Of a stretch of DNA of 60,000 nucleotides, positions 1 through 12,250 are shown one piece after another. A program made the position numbers and the translations under genes. Below the pieces are notes generated by a model, which worked only from the letters and a program-made list of their open reading frames with translations, was not told the DNA's origin and ran no database searches. The number at the start of each line of letters is the position of its first letter. Position 1 is the stretch's first letter. Source of the stretch: Polytrichum commune (lineage: Eukaryota > Streptophyta > Polytrichopsida > Polytrichales > Polytrichaceae); assembly GCA_950295325.1 (NCBI GenBank), contig OX485806.1, forward strand, positions 49,101,169-49,161,168, written 5' to 3'.

Positions 1-1430
1 TATGTGATTCTAAAGATAATGCAATATGTGATGAGGATAAAATATTATAATAATTCAGATAGGCTATAGTCAAAAACTTATTATTTTCTGAGTATACCCC
101 ATCCATAATGTTGTTCACAAGTCTAATTCCAAATAACATACCAGTTATTTATACCTTATATTATATTACCTCAAAATATATATATAATTTTTATATAATT
201 TTTTATGTGTTTTATATTCTATCTTCAATGTTTTATATTGGTCATCTTATGAACATTTGCACTAATCTATCATTAGAATGACAAAGATAAATTTAAATGG
301 TAAATCACAAAATTATAACCTCAATGTTAATGAGGATTTGTAATGTTTTTGACCTTCAAATTAATTACATGCTTCATTGATGGTTTCACTTCCAAAATGA
401 AATCCCAATCAATTGCTTATTTACTAATTGCTAGTGCACATATATATTGGATTTTAGACCTTGAAGGTGAAGTGCACTCAATATGGGATTTGTAGTCAAG
501 CGGCCTTCAAGAATGCAAGGGCAATGTTTTTTTTGAAGTTGGGCAAGGCAGACAACAATTTTCGGTCGGGTTTAGAAAATTACTCCAGAGGGTTGCCCCA
601 ACCTGGATTTGATACCTCCGAAAGTTCGTGAGGGGGTATTTAACATCCGCCCATGTTAATTTTTAAAAAATAACTGGATTAGTAGTGATAAGTTGGCAAC
701 ACATGATGCAACCACTTGCTGCTATATGAGGCATAATTTATTTTTTTATTGTCTATACCTCTTTGTATTGTTGCCTTAAGTATTAGATTAGACTAGGATT
801 TTTAAAACTACTTAAACTTGGTATTTTTGAAACCCTTGAGACAAGGAGGCGACGACGTATGGAAGTGTCTAAAATGGTTCATCTCATCCGCAAAGATGAA
901 TGAACTCTCACGAATGAGAATACATGAGTGCCACGAATCCCCGGCCTCGATCAATGCCTCTATAAGCTCTACCAGAGTATCCTATTTGACTACTTAGAGA
1001 AATCTATGGCTGGTAGTCATGCCCACTCAATAGAATGACTTGATTTTTCTATCGCTTTGTATTACTGAATGGTGTGGACAAAATCCTGTTTGATTTGATC
1101 TTTGCGTTTCAATGTTAACACCAAAGGGAAGCCTCGACCAACACCATTATGAGTACATGTAAAGTGAACCAAGAACGGGTCACTACAAAGGACAGGGCTC
1201 AAGAGAAAACCGAAGATGGAGCAACAACAACCGAACAATAACACTGAACAAAGTAATTTGGGAAGACCTCCACACTAGTTTTTGAGGATATCAACCCACA
1301 AAAAAATGTAAGGAAAGGCTTTGCCGGCCTTGGCTTGGGTGTTAGCTGATCCGACTTTTTGAGGTGTCAGCTGCTCTCCACTCTAGGTATTAACAGGCTA
1401 ACAACTTGGATATAAGCCACAGTCCGGGGA
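1..1430. other. AT-rich intergenic DNA
   Basis: No coding exon, LTR end or inverted repeat stands out. Reading frames are short and broken. A stretch near 590-650 has the look of a dispersed repeat but matches nothing I can name. Confidence 0.5.
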
Positions 1431-1439
1431 GTTTTATAC

Positions 1440-1640
1440 AAAAATCGGTACATTTCCGATCTTTTATAAAGACATTCGGATTTTTATTTTTTTGCTCGGA
1501 AGCTACCTAAATCCAATTTTTATTCTCGGTAAAAAACCGATATTTAACTTTACCATTCGGTAATTTTCCGACTTTATGAATTTCATTTCGGTATGTTTCC
1601 GAAGATTTGTATTGTATGTCGGATTTTTTTTAAATATTGT
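1440..1640. repeat. Cluster of CGGT...CCGA palindromic motifs (left)
   Basis: At least four short imperfect palindromes of the form TCGGTAnnnTTTCCGA lie within 200 bp (about 1447, 1527, 1557 and 1590). A matching cluster occurs at 2785-2980, and a broken hAT transposase sits between the two. Paired clusters of short motifs are typical of the subterminal transposase-binding regions of hAT and CACTA elements. The motifs are seen; the role is inferred. Confidence 0.45.
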
Positions 1641-1835
1641 AAAAAAAAATTGGTGTTATGTTTTTAAAGGGGTGAATTTGTGTTGATAGAAAATCCAAGT
1701 ATCCTTGGAATGATTTGAACCTTGCCAAGCCCCCACCAACTTGGGGCCAAGGATTTAGCCTTTAAAAAAAATATAAATCCAAAAAGGGTTCATACATTAT
1801 TTAGAGGCTAGTTAGTACAACAATATATGCAACTT

Positions 1836-2272
1836 TTAAACATCCGTATCCTCATAATTAGAAAACATAATTGAACTTACTGAACAAGATGCATCATTTG
1901 CAGAAGACACATAACGTGAAGGATTAGCATATAAAAACCGGTATTTGGTTCCAGTTTTCCACAAAGGAATTGCCTCTTCAATAATATTATCAAAGTTTTC
2001 ATCTGGTCCCTCTAAAGCAATTCTAAGCATAGCTTCCAAATTTTTACTTCCAAGTCTGTTTCTCACTCGTGTTTTTATTAAATTTTGAACACTAAACGCC
2101 CTTTCACAAGTGGATGTTGATACACATTGTACTCTAGCCAAATCAGCAAGGACAAGCAAATTAGGATATCGGGTTTGCAAAGAATGATTCCATGTGATCA
2201 TGCCCCATAAATCTCCACAAGTCTTATCTCCCCATTCAGTGATGGCTTGTAGTTTGAAAGCTAGAAATTCAC
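1836..2272 (-). pseudogene. hAT transposase C-terminal fragment
   Basis: The minus strand encodes the end of an hAT-superfamily transposase, including the C-terminal dimerisation domain. The key segment reads STSTCERAFSVQNLIKTRVR, followed by RNRLGSKNLEAMLRI, which matches the conserved S-x-x-x-E-R-x-F-S...K...R-x-R-L signature of the family. The frame stays open from about 2272 to 1836, roughly 145 residues, against the 600-800 residues of a complete enzyme. No zinc finger or catalytic DDE region was found nearby. It is a relic, probably from an element whose ends may be the flanking CGGT...CCGA clusters. Confidence 0.75.
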
Positions 2273-2500
2273 GCTAGAAATCTAAAGCTAGAAATTCACC
2301 CTGGACCTCCGAAACAAATGTCTCCAACTGGATCGCAGTGGATCGCCGCACCGAACTGGACCTCCGAAGTGGACCTTCACCCTGGACCTCCGAAACAAAT
2401 GTCACCAACTGGATCGCAGGTGGATCACCTTACCGAACTAGACCTTCGAAACAGATGTCTCCAACTAGATCACAGGTGGATCGCCGCAGGTGGATGCAGA
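2258..2500. repeat. Degenerate tandem repeat, about 55-80 bp units
   Basis: The unit beginning CTGGACCTCCGAAACAAATG recurs at 2301 and 2382 and, diverged, at 2438, with a partial copy near 2354. Shorter GCTAGAAATTCA repeats precede it at 2258-2298. Several frames happen to be open across the array; I do not regard them as genes. Confidence 0.7.
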
Positions 2501-2784
2501 AACAAACAGAAGCGGAAGAGCAGTAGCGAAAGAGCACAAAGAGAAATCCCAATAGAGGAGTGAGAGGAGTGAGATACTTTGCACAAGGGACTCAAACTCC
2601 TTATACTCGTGAGAGAGGGTCCTTGGGTGCTTAGAGCCTCAAAACCCTAATCGGCCCAGTGAACGGAACCAACCCTAAATTAATTAGCCTCCATGGTTCT
2701 TGACCTTATGAGTCATGACTCTAGTATTACCCTAGTAGAAATTTCCGCCCTATCCCTAGTTCCTTCGGCTACTTGCCTAAAATT

Positions 2785-2980
2785 TAAAAATTGGCTCGGT
2801 AAATATCCTAAAATATGATGCCTCAACCGGCTATATTGCCGATCTTTTCTCATTTGAACCGGTCAATTTCCGACTTTAACAATTTTAAGTCGGTACCTCG
2901 TCCGAATCATTGTGAACTCATTCGGAAATCTCCAAAAAAATTCGGCTAGCTCGTAACTAAAGTTCGGTACTCCCCGTTCA
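2785..2980. repeat. Cluster of CGGT...CCGA palindromic motifs (right)
   Basis: Partner of the cluster at 1440-1640. Motifs such as ACCGGTCAATTTCCGA occur at about 2789, 2829, 2857, 2890, 2921 and 2963. Both clusters also contain a CGGGGAGT-like sequence in opposite orientations (1425 and 2968), which hints at terminal inverted repeats of one element spanning roughly 1425-2990. Confidence 0.4.
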
Positions 2981-3111
2981 TTGATATAAGCTAGCCCCGA
3001 ACCTGGGTAATGGTTGACCTTCGACCCCGATAATAGATGGACCTAACGAGGGTATCAAAGGGTTACTAGCAGTGGTGATTTTTCACGAGGTCCCTAACAT
3101 GTCTAGGGGCA

Positions 3112-4255
3112 TGTTCATAAAAAAAAAAAAATTTCAGTGGATGGGTTCTTAGAAAATGAACCGGTTTTGGGACGTGTCAAATTCACTTTGGACGGGTTCT
3201 AAAAATAACATTTTTAAATAATTTTTTTTCCAAAAAAAATAAATGGTACAAATATCAATTACATTATGTTATATATGACATGTGAATATAAGCATAATGC
3301 AATCAAATCACTAATACCCAATCAAAATATCAATCTTGAAGTGCTTGATTCACCTGCATACATTAATTCATCAACCACAAAATTTAGAACCTTTTTAACA
3401 TAATGTCAAAGATTATAATTGAAGGTAAACTTAGTAATTGAATATGAATTAGTATATATAAACATGTTCAAAATTTTAAAAACAAAGAGCTACTTACCCT
3501 TCAAAGAAGTGGATGAATTCTCCTATCCTTCATGTTTCTCCAAACAAGCATCACTGCATTCCAATTGATGTTTTCAACTGGAATATTTGCACATTAAATG
3601 CTCATCAAAGCATCTAAAGTTTCTAACTTCAACCTAGGATCTCAACTCACTTAACTTACGTAGCTGGCATGGTTGATGAGTCCTATTGGAGCTGCTTCAA
3701 GTTCATGAATCCTCATCATTGATCAGTGTGCTGCTTGAGTCACCGGAGTGCCATTTGTTTATTGAAGGTGAAACAGCCAGGGGAAAGGATGAACTTAAAG
3801 ACCAGGTCAGAAAGTGCAACTTAGGAAAAAAAAATGAAAGGAAACGGCACTCATCACCGCAGCCGGTTCAAACCACGACAGGGAAAGAAGAATTGGAAGA
3901 TATGATCGGTATCTTCGGAAGCAGATACAGTCCCGAGAGAAAAGGATGAAGGAGACAACAAGCTGTTGTGAAGGATCTAAGTCTGTTTCTCTGAACTAGT
4001 CTATGTGGACGAAATGGGTCAGGTTGCAGCTAAAATAGATAAAGCAAAATTGAAGGAAGATACTATTGTTTCCAAGTGCAACCAATCACATGCCGACATC
4101 TTTTGGGTTATCTTTATCAATTTGTTTTTTCTTTAACCTTTTCATGGACGGGTTGGTTTAGAAATTACCGGTTTTGGGACGGGTTGCAATTTTTTTTGCC
4201 TTTCAATTCGAGGTTTTTGGACGTGGACGGGTAAAAACTTTGTGAAAAAATACCC
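3112..4255. mobile_element. Possible non-autonomous hAT-like element
   Basis: The left end reads TAGGGGCATGTT and the reverse complement of the right end CAGGGGTATTTT, resembling hAT termini. Both ends carry copies of a GGTTTTGGGACGGGTT-like motif. Candidate 8-bp flanking duplications GGTCCCTA and GGTCACTA differ at one base and do not abut the left terminus cleanly. No transposase is present; a short open frame at 3686-3949 has no recognisable domain. Plausible but unproven. Confidence 0.35.
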
Positions 4256-6149
4256 CTGGTCACTAGCCATTAACTAAGGCCCATGCCACACGAGAGCCTG
4301 AGAAAGTTTCACAACTTCCTCCAACATGGCACTTTGCTTTTGAAAAGTCTCTTTTTCCTTGTTTTTCTCCTTATACTGTGGAATTCCAAGCACTAGTGCC
4401 TGGTATTATTGAACTACATTTATTGTGCCATGTCACTCTACTTTATTGCCAAGTAGATCCCGAAGCAATATCCAAAGCAAAATCCAAAGCTAAAAAATCA
4501 TTGTTGCCACTCCCCATACTTCCTCTCATGTGGCAACCACTTGCTCATTTGAACCAATGTTATTCATCCAACTCACTGCCGGTCATGCAAGTTTCCTCCC
4601 GTGTGGTTTGGGCCTAACTTAAAAATTGATGTGCCATCATTTAATTAATGGCCTACTTGGAAAATAGTGAGCCACCACTTAATTGGTGGGCTCCTTAGAA
4701 ATTAGTGAGCTATCATTTAATTAGTGGGCTACTTGGAAATTAGTGAACCGTCATTTGAATTTGTGAGCTACTTGGAACTAATTAGCCATTTAGGATTAAT
4801 GAGTTTCAATTTTTATAAGTACCATATAAGCCACCTAGGTGAGGATTATACGAGGTAGAAAAGAATAAAGGCCAAAACCAATTATCTTGGTTATTCAAAT
4901 AAAATTCTCCATACTCAAATTATGAATAGTAGATTCTAGGACAGAATCTACTATATTCTGAATGTAAAAGAAGATGGAAGATATATGCTCTCATTTTAAG
5001 ATTTTAGGGGACCATTCTTCATCTAAGAATAACATAGAGCAATCTAAAAAAACACATGTTTTGGACCACATCTCATTATATATAGAACTAGGATTGGAAT
5101 TTATGCACTTTATTCACAAGAGATAGGCTACAAGAGCAAGGTCCTTTGTACCTATACCATTTTGAATGCAAAGAGTTTCAAGCTCAAACTTTCTTCATAG
5201 CTATTTGAGGTAGAGGCAAAGTAATTGATAACATAAATTAATAATATCAAGTTGAGAGGTTGTGCAAGAGATGCTTCCTTTGCTTGAGGAGTGCTATGTA
5301 TAGGAACACATATGAGGTGAGAGTGATTGCATGAGTTGAGGAAAATAACTTATGTGAAGAAAATGATGTAGAGTTATGAAGGAAAGTGAATGAGAGTTGA
5401 TTCTTAAAAGCCTCATATGAAACTAAAGAGTTCCATATGTGAGAATGATTATCAATTAGAGTGGAAGGACTTAGATGTGTGAGAAAACTATTTGATATAC
5501 CCAAGCAATTATAGAGAGAGAAAAAACAACTCAAGGATGTTGGTATGAGAGAGGGACTACTCATAGCAAAATGATATATGCGAGGAAGAGAGGTGTGATA
5601 ACGCAAAACTTCTTTTACTAAGTTGATTTTGCTATAATTCAAGAAAATTAATTGTTCAATATGAATTCAAACATAATTGATGAGTTGCAAAGCTAAGTTA
5701 TTCTACCATCATATTATTTATGTAAAGATCGCTAAACCTACCTTATATATAAGAAATTAATTGTTTATGTATTGGAGAAATTACTGACATAGAGTTTTAG
5801 TTTAGTTTCTTGACATTTCATTATTGGAAAATTTGTAGGAACTCTAGGACCTACAACAGAGGCCGTGAGTGGGACTATGGTCCAACCTCTTGTTGTGATG
5901 TTAATGAATGGTTGATATTTTGTAGTTTTTTATTGAAGAATCATGTAGCAAATCTATCATTACAATATGTGAATTTTGTGAATTATGTTGTGAGTTCATG
6001 TGTAGGATTTCTAATGGGGGTGGTTGTAAGGGTAACATATGATATGCCGGTTTAACATTGCATTATTATGGCATCTTTGGGTTGCACATGTGCATGGTAA
6101 TAGCCATGTTGGTACTATGTTTTCTTGAGGTAGTCTATTATAATTTTCT
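4256..6149. other. Gene-free AT-rich DNA
   Basis: Contains an imperfect repeat of the phrase TTAGTGGGCTACTTGGAAAT at 4620-4780. A 131-codon open frame at 5247-5642 on the minus strand has low-complexity composition and no recognisable domain. I see no supported gene. Confidence 0.5.
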
Positions 6150-7192
6150 ACATTTAAATAACGCATGTAGCTATGTATCTATGCTTAAGGAGTTGCAGAT
6201 AGGGCATTTTATTGCTGGGTAGGTTTTTTTACCAATTTGTTATTTTGGGTGTGGCCCATGCATAGTTCTATTTGAAATTTGATTAGGCAAGTCTTTTGTT
6301 TGTTTGTAATATTGGGTTTTTTCCTTCCCAAAAACATTTGATAATACTTAATACACATATTTTTTGAGCCATTTTTGAAGTTTTTGTGTTGGGTACGCAA
6401 TAGCTGACAAATCTTGATAATAATAATAATCATATTAATCATATTAGAGGATTTGTTTCATAAGACCTTTGACATGTGTCTTGCATTGAGTGCCACTAAA
6501 TGGTTTTGGAGATAATATGGTGTAGGGTGTGCATGCTCTTACGAAGTTGTGGAAATCCTATGGTCTAGTACGCATCCTTATTTGGCTAGTGCATCTACTT
6601 GTTTGTTCCCATCTATATAGCTTGGGCCTATATTTTGTGGAGTGCAGTGGTTCCCATGCGGGATCCTAACAATGGACCATGGATTGAACGTTAAGTTTGT
6701 GTGGATGGTTTTTATGTGGAGTGGGTTGTTCAATTTGGATGCTAAGTAGATACATGACATGGCTAGTTTATCCTACTATGTGGTGGTGAGGAATTGAAGG
6801 GTGTGGTTTAAGGCCATCATTTTTGCTCATAGAATGTTCCAATAGTTTTTATTTTGCAATTTCTAGGTTTTTGATGGGGTTGTAGATTCCCAAGCATAAT
6901 GTTTCATGTTTCCAACATTTGCGTGTTATTTTTTTAGGTGGTTTGAATGACCTTTATGTATAATAAAGACCTATACAAATTAGGTGATTTGGTGGGGTAT
7001 TTAAGAAGTGAGTACTTGATAGAAGGGGGTATGTGAGTTTAGTCTAATTTTTTTGTTGCGGTTGACTAGGATATCAAGTGGTGTTGGTGGTACAATGTGT
7101 GAACATTTCAGGATTACTAGAGTGTTAATGTGTTGTTTGATTGTTGCGTATATTTGTTGGGTCCAATGGATATATTTTAATGGTGTATGCAA
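6150..7192 (-). pseudogene. Non-LTR retrotransposon (LINE) RNase H / CCHC remnant
   Basis: Minus-strand frames, broken by stops, contain the RNase H-like motif GNKQVDALAK near 6585, corresponding to the GNE-x-AD-x-LAK motif of LINE RNase H domains. Further downstream, near 6150-6205, is a CPIC...HALFKC arrangement (C-x2-C...H-x4-C) like the zinc-binding tail that follows RNase H in plant LINEs. The order (RNase H, then zinc knuckle) fits the C-terminus of a LINE ORF2. Reverse transcriptase and endonuclease domains are absent. Confidence 0.5.
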
Positions 7193-7215
7193 AGTATCTG
7201 GATGGCTTGACTTTT

Positions 7216-7528
7216 TGTTGAAAGTGGAGCATTAGATTGCTTGTAGTCATAGAAAAATAATACTAGAATGTGTAGGTGGAGCATTAGATTGCTCGTAGTC
7301 ATAGAAAAATAATACTAGAATGTGTAGGTGGAGCATTAGATTGCTCGTAGTCATAGAAAAATAATACTAGAATGTGTAGAAGGTGGAGCATTAGATTGCT
7401 CGTAGTTAGTAGAAATATATTGAAAGAGGCATGAGAAACAACCATCTCACTCCAAACACTATTCATATGTCTTTGTGTATGTGTATATGCTTGTCCAATC
7501 TCTTCTCTAGTGATATTGACTTCCAATA
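7216..7528 (+). repeat. Copia 5' LTR with internal tandem expansion
   Basis: Starts TGTTGAAAGTGG and ends in a diverged TTGACTTCCAATA. Its first 52 bp are repeated three to four times. The following GGTTATGGGCCC could be a decayed primer-binding site. About 313 bp. Confidence 0.7.
7224..7412. repeat. 52-bp tandem repeat inside the Copia LTR
   Basis: The unit starting GTGGAGCATTAGATTGC begins at 7224, 7276, 7328 and 7383 (periods 52, 52 and 55 bp). The units are almost identical, so the expansion is young compared with the rest of the LTR. The partner LTR at 14,120 has only one unit plus a decayed second. Confidence 0.9.
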
Positions 7529-8797
7529 GGTTATGGGCCCATGCATGCAAGTGAAGTGCCTAGAGATTTGATTGCTTTGAGGTTGTGAAGTGCATCTTGA
7601 GGAGTTGGCACTTTGAAGCTTCGGAGCATTGGAGTGTCCGAAGCCACATTTGGTTGTTGTAAGAGTTTTTTGTTTTTTGTTTTTGCTTAAATGTATGTTT
7701 GATGCAGAAACATGTGACTTGAGATGCTTATTTGAGAGGTTTGGAGGTGTTTAGACTTCAAAACATATGAAATAAGTGTTTTAAGTGGTTTAAGGCTTAT
7801 TTGTGAGGCATGAGTATTGTAAGGTTTGTTTGAAACCATTCAAGGTGTATGAGTTGAAAGAAATGTTGTTTGAGTGTCTTGAGGTGTAGAAGATTTAATT
7901 TGAGGTATTTGAAAATGTAAGGTACATTTAAGAGAAATTGCATTCATTTGAGGGAAAAAAATTCTAACTTGAATGGTTAAAAATTTGTAGAACACTTCTA
8001 ACGGGAAGTGGATTCATTTTAGGTGTGAGAGATCTGACTTGAGTAATTGGAGTGTTTTAAGGCACTTTAGAGAGGAAGTGGACTCATTTTAGGTGCGAGA
8101 TTTGACTTGAGTGATTAGAGTGTTTGGAGAGGAAGTGGATTCATTTGAGTTGAAAAACATCTAATTTGAGCAATTTGATAGTTAAAGGGCATATTTAAAA
8201 GAAAAAGCTATTATTTGTGGTGAACTAAATATGACTTGAGTGATTTGAGAGCCCAAAAGGCCATTTGACACCATGAGAGCATTTTTGAGTTGAAATAGAC
8301 CTTATTTGAGTGGATTAGACTTGAAGTACAAATTTTGAAAGCCAAAAGATTCATTGGAAATTGAAAGGACGTAATTCAAATACATTGAGTTGGAAGGGCA
8401 CATTTAAAAAACAAAAAAAATGTATTTAAATATAATTTGAGTGTCTGAGGGTTCTTTAAGGGCATTGAACATATTTGGAGCTTAAAATGATATGACTTGC
8501 TTTATTTGAGTGTTGAAATGCTTACTTGAGAGATAGTCTAATCATTTAAGGTCAAGAAGAATAAAATTTAATTTTTTGAATGTTGTAAGTGCCATCTGAA
8601 AGAAAGGCTTGTCATTTGACCTCAAGTACATTTGATTTCATTTTTTTGAGGGTAAAAATATTTTATTTAGGTGTTGAGGTACAAGACTACACTAATGGTG
8701 TAGTTTAGGTCCTAAGGGCTTGATTTGAAAGTTTTGAGCGTACAAACATATTCTTCAAACAAAAGATGTCATATCTTGAGAGCAAAGGGGCTAAAAT
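7529..8797. repeat. TTTGAG-rich degenerate repeat in Copia leader region
   Basis: About 1.2 kb between the left LTR and gag consists of loosely repeated phrases around GACTTGAGTGATTTGAG and GAGGAAGTGGACTCATTT. No frame is coding. It may be an expanded 5' leader or a separate repeat. Confidence 0.55.
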
Positions 8798-9044
8798 CAT
8801 GGATAAATTCCACACAAAGATTTAGCCTTTGGAAGTTAAAATGAAGATGGTTTTGGCTTGCATGGACCTTTGGAACATTGTAAACATATATGAGGAAGCT
8901 CCACCTTCCAATATGGATCCCAAAGTATTGAAAAAAATACCAAGGGCGCATTAAGAAGGCCATATCCATCAACAACCTCAACTTGGCGGACAACAACCTT
9001 CCGCACATCAAAAGTTGCAAAGGACTGACAAAGGTGTGAGAGAC

Positions 9045-9454
9045 CACGGGTAGATCACTCCATTGTCAAGTTGAACACCACGTGCAACCAAAAAAAATCT
9101 TCTTTTGGTAAGTTCCACCACCAAAATGGGTCAAAATTTTATCAATTTTTTTTCATGAGTAGATATACACAGTACCTATGACATAGTTAAAAGTGGTAAC
9201 GAAATTTGATGATTTTTTTTTTTCATAAAACATACCATTTCTAACTAGAATGACACAGAATTGAACTAAAACAATTACTAAAAAAAATAAAGATCACTAA
9301 AATTTTCAAAAATGTATACAAAAGATACTATCAATGGTTATGTATATGTAGAAAAAATATCATAAATTTTAAAATTATATATGACATGTAATATAGGGGT
9401 AGCAAACTTTGTCCGCACGTGATGTCAACTTGACAATGAAGTGACCTCCCCGTG
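9045..9454. mobile_element. 410-bp TIR element (MITE) inside Copia gag
   Basis: Flanked by the 8-bp direct repeat TGAGAGAC (9037-9044 and 9455-9462). The ends form inverted repeats of about 38 bp starting CACGGG and sharing TCACT, CATTGTCAAGTTGA and CACGTGC. Removing the insert and one flank copy restores the gag alignment. An 8-bp duplication suits hAT; because three more bases (GTG) also match, a 9-11-bp duplication (Mutator-like) cannot be excluded. No coding capacity. Confidence 0.85.
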
Positions 9455-9663
9455 TGAGAGACCCTTTGAAACATTCACGAGACAAAAAGTTTGTCCAACA
9501 TCCTCTTTGTTTAGGGCAAATTCTTCACTTGCAAGATACAAGAGAACGATGACTTGTTGGACCACGTCAACAACATCTAAGTGTTTGCAAATCAACTTGT
9601 GTGTATGGAGGTACCCATGGAAGGAGAAGATATTGTCATGATTTTGCTCAAGACCTTACTCGG

Positions 9664-10460
9664 AGAGGTGACTATCGGAATTTTAGAAACCACGTGAGAT
9701 AAAAAATAAGATCAATTTAATTCGTTGAGGATAAAAATTATAAATTCATTAGATCTACCATAGCATTGGAAATATGTCCCCTACATAAATATATGTAACA
9801 TAGGGTGGTGAATAATTCTTTCATTCTAATAGTTAGTAGAATAAAAATAAGGTTACAAATATTGGATCCCCTTAAAAGTGTGTAGTAGGATCAATACAAT
9901 AATTATGGCTTTTGTATTTAGCTTTCTTGTATTTGAGTGCAATTTTTTTGGAGTAGGTAGTTGTGCACAATTCTATGTCTTGTCAGAAGAGAATCTAATT
10001 CTAGTTTTGTACTATCTGTGTTACAACTTGACTATGTTAGCTTATATTTTTTTTATCTCCATATTTATTGGTAACCCTTTAACTAACACCCCAATGCTAT
10101 TGGTTGTGTTTTGAATGGTGTTTTGAATGGTTTAGGATTGGTATAACTAATTGAAACCAATTGAATGACAAGATAAATGATATGAAATGTTTGTTGCTCA
10201 CATAGTCAATTTTGCGATGCTATAGTATTCTGTCCATTATTTGGTATTTGTACGATTTATAAATAAAATATGATGCCAAAAATTAACCTCTCTAAATAAT
10301 TAAAAATAAATAAAAGAGTGCTAAAAAATAAGTCAAAGTAGATTTATATCTACAAATAGGGCGGGAAAAAATATTGAGAGGTGCATAAATATCCCCCCAT
10401 TAAATACCCCATTATTGCACATGGTTACAAAACGTTAGGGTGTGTGATCGCCCCGTGAGA
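9664..10460. mobile_element. Probable second TIR insertion in Copia gag
   Basis: About 0.8 kb with no similarity to gag separates CTTACTCGG (9655-9663) from GCTTGCCGG (10,461-10,469), which are adjacent equivalents in the intact gag copy and may be a decayed target duplication. The left end contains GAAACCACGTG and the reverse complement of the right end GTAACCATGTG, so diverged inverted ends are likely. Interior AT-rich; a 78-codon frame at 9878-10,114 shows no known domain. Confidence 0.5.
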
Positions 10461-10566
10461 GCTTGCCGGCATTGTACGAGTATTTGATCACCCCTTGGAG
10501 ACGATGCCGATAAAGGAGTTGAAGATGGAGTATTTGATGGTGTGTTTTGTGCATGAGATGTCAAAG

Positions 10567-12250
10567 TGTGAGCCCTAAACCCCCACCCTTGAGCGTCGTA
10601 ATCCGGGTGAAGGCCTAAGGCTCGCATGGACTCAACCCTTGTGCTTTGCTAGTTTAACTCATCATCCATTGCACCAACAATGTGAATATCACTTGCATAA
10701 TTTTACTCAAGAGGAATCAAGGTTGTGAGCATTTAAAAATGCTTTCCTTCCTTGTAATTGTTGCCAACCAACCTGAATTATCAAGTCTCACACATCACAA
10801 TAAAAACCCTCAAATGTGAACTGCTAATGCTGAGGCCTTGGCCTCACTAATGCTTACAGTCAACTTACCCTACTCTTACAACCTTTCCTAATCAATCCAC
10901 ACTAATCCTTTAGCTTCCAACCACACTCTTTGTCCTTCAATTCCCTGAGAGGGTTCGCTCCTCCTTCCTGCAGTTGCCGCAGCCCAACCCTCACAGTTGC
11001 TGCCACATTCGGCAGCCTCAAAACCCAAGGTTGTGCCTAGTTCGATAGTCCTCTCACTCCTGGGACAGTCTTCCTTCCTCACTCCTCGGACCGGCTACCT
11101 TGGGTTCTGGGATTTCAGTGTTCGGCCAGGTAGCCGGTAGGAAATTTATCTGATCTTAGCTGCACCCAAGCTGATAAGTCGAATGGAACCTAATGACTCC
11201 GTTGCCAAAGAGCCTCTTTGGTGCGCTTGGCTGCGGCACAGGAGATCAGTCAACCAGCTCCGATTTCCACTTCGGCAGCTGGAATTCTTACCTCCAAACT
11301 TCCCCGAATCTCCCTCCGAGCCTGCATATGTGAATCCTCCTTCCGAGCCTAATGATTCAACTAACATTGCCCACACAACTGCTCCTTCTGCCCTTACTAC
11401 CCATATTTAGAACAAACACTTATCTCATGCCCAACCATCTGCTGAATGCCCTTCCTCCCTTCGGTAGACTCCTCATGCCCAACACTTGCATCAAACTCCA
11501 GATTTCCACTACCCAGCAATGCAGCACCAGAAGCGCCCAAGAAAAACGAATCTCAAAATAAAAGAACCCAACTTGCCAATAGCAGCTCCCAAGGGAGCCG
11601 TCTGTCCCGGAGATGAGGCAGCTGCCGCAGCAACGCTCTTGTTGCTGGTGCCGTCCCCAGATCACGATTCTCTTTGTGTCGCCGTCCTCCTCTCCCTTAC
11701 AGATGGCAGCTCAGCCTGAGGTGCAGATTTCAAAGCCTCCCTTGCCGCAGCTCCAACTCTCACCCTCCTCGAGGGTGGATGCGGTAGCGGTTCCTCATCT
11801 CTCCTAATCTCTTCCGAGTTCCTCCTCTCTGTTTTTTTTCCCACCAGGGCGCTGCCTTGCTTCCCCCCTGTTACCGCACACACTCCCTCTGCGGCAGCTG
11901 CCGCTCCAACCCCCTGCCCGAGTCCCTGGACCCGCAATCTTCTAGGGTGCAGTGGCACCATACCCAATTTGAACAGTAACCGAACCCATTTAAGCTACGT
12001 AAACCCCAGGTTACAAGGCCTAAGGTCCGAGACTAAGGAACCCCTTTAATTACCTCCCAGATAATTCCCTTACCCCCACTTCCACTATTCAAGTACTAAG
12101 TACGAACATCATGTGTCTAAACTTAATTTCAACACAACTACAAATCTCCACTCTTTTTATGTTTTAATTAATTGATAAAAAACCCAAAACCTAAGCTTTA
12201 ATGTATTTTTCAGCTTGAGAGCACATGTGGGCACATAGTTTGGGCTCACA
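10567..12250 (+). mobile_element. Solo LTR, 1684 bp, TSD CAAAG
   Basis: Begins TGTGAGCCC and ends GGGCTCACA, a 9-bp inverted terminal match. It is flanked by perfect 5-bp duplications CAAAG (10,562-10,566 and 12,251-12,255). Excising it joins the Copia gag cleanly. It contains no retroviral ORF, so it is a solo LTR left by recombination. A GC-rich section at 10,900-11,960 has many CAGCTGCCGCAG-like phrases. A short hairpin at 10,728-10,743 recurs in related LTRs. The same family occurs at 36,644-39,434 and probably at 15,490-20,626. Confidence 0.9.

Larger units (their letters stand above)
8798..10566 (+). pseudogene. Copia gag remnants (interrupted)
   Basis: Three blocks, 8798-9044, 9455-9663 and 10,461-10,566, align in order with the gag of the Copia copy at 21,894-22,469. 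They cover the segment equivalent to NLWEFRIKMLLASMDLWDIV, the LNLADN motif, the NIHETKSLSN motif and the EMSKC end. This is the UBN2-type gag region of plant Copia elements. Frameshifts, stops and insertions make it non-functional. Confidence 0.75.

Noticed and set aside
5247-5642. 131-codon open frame on the minus strand
   Set aside because: Low-complexity Ser/Leu/His-rich translation, no domain, no splice context; likely chance in AT-rich DNA.
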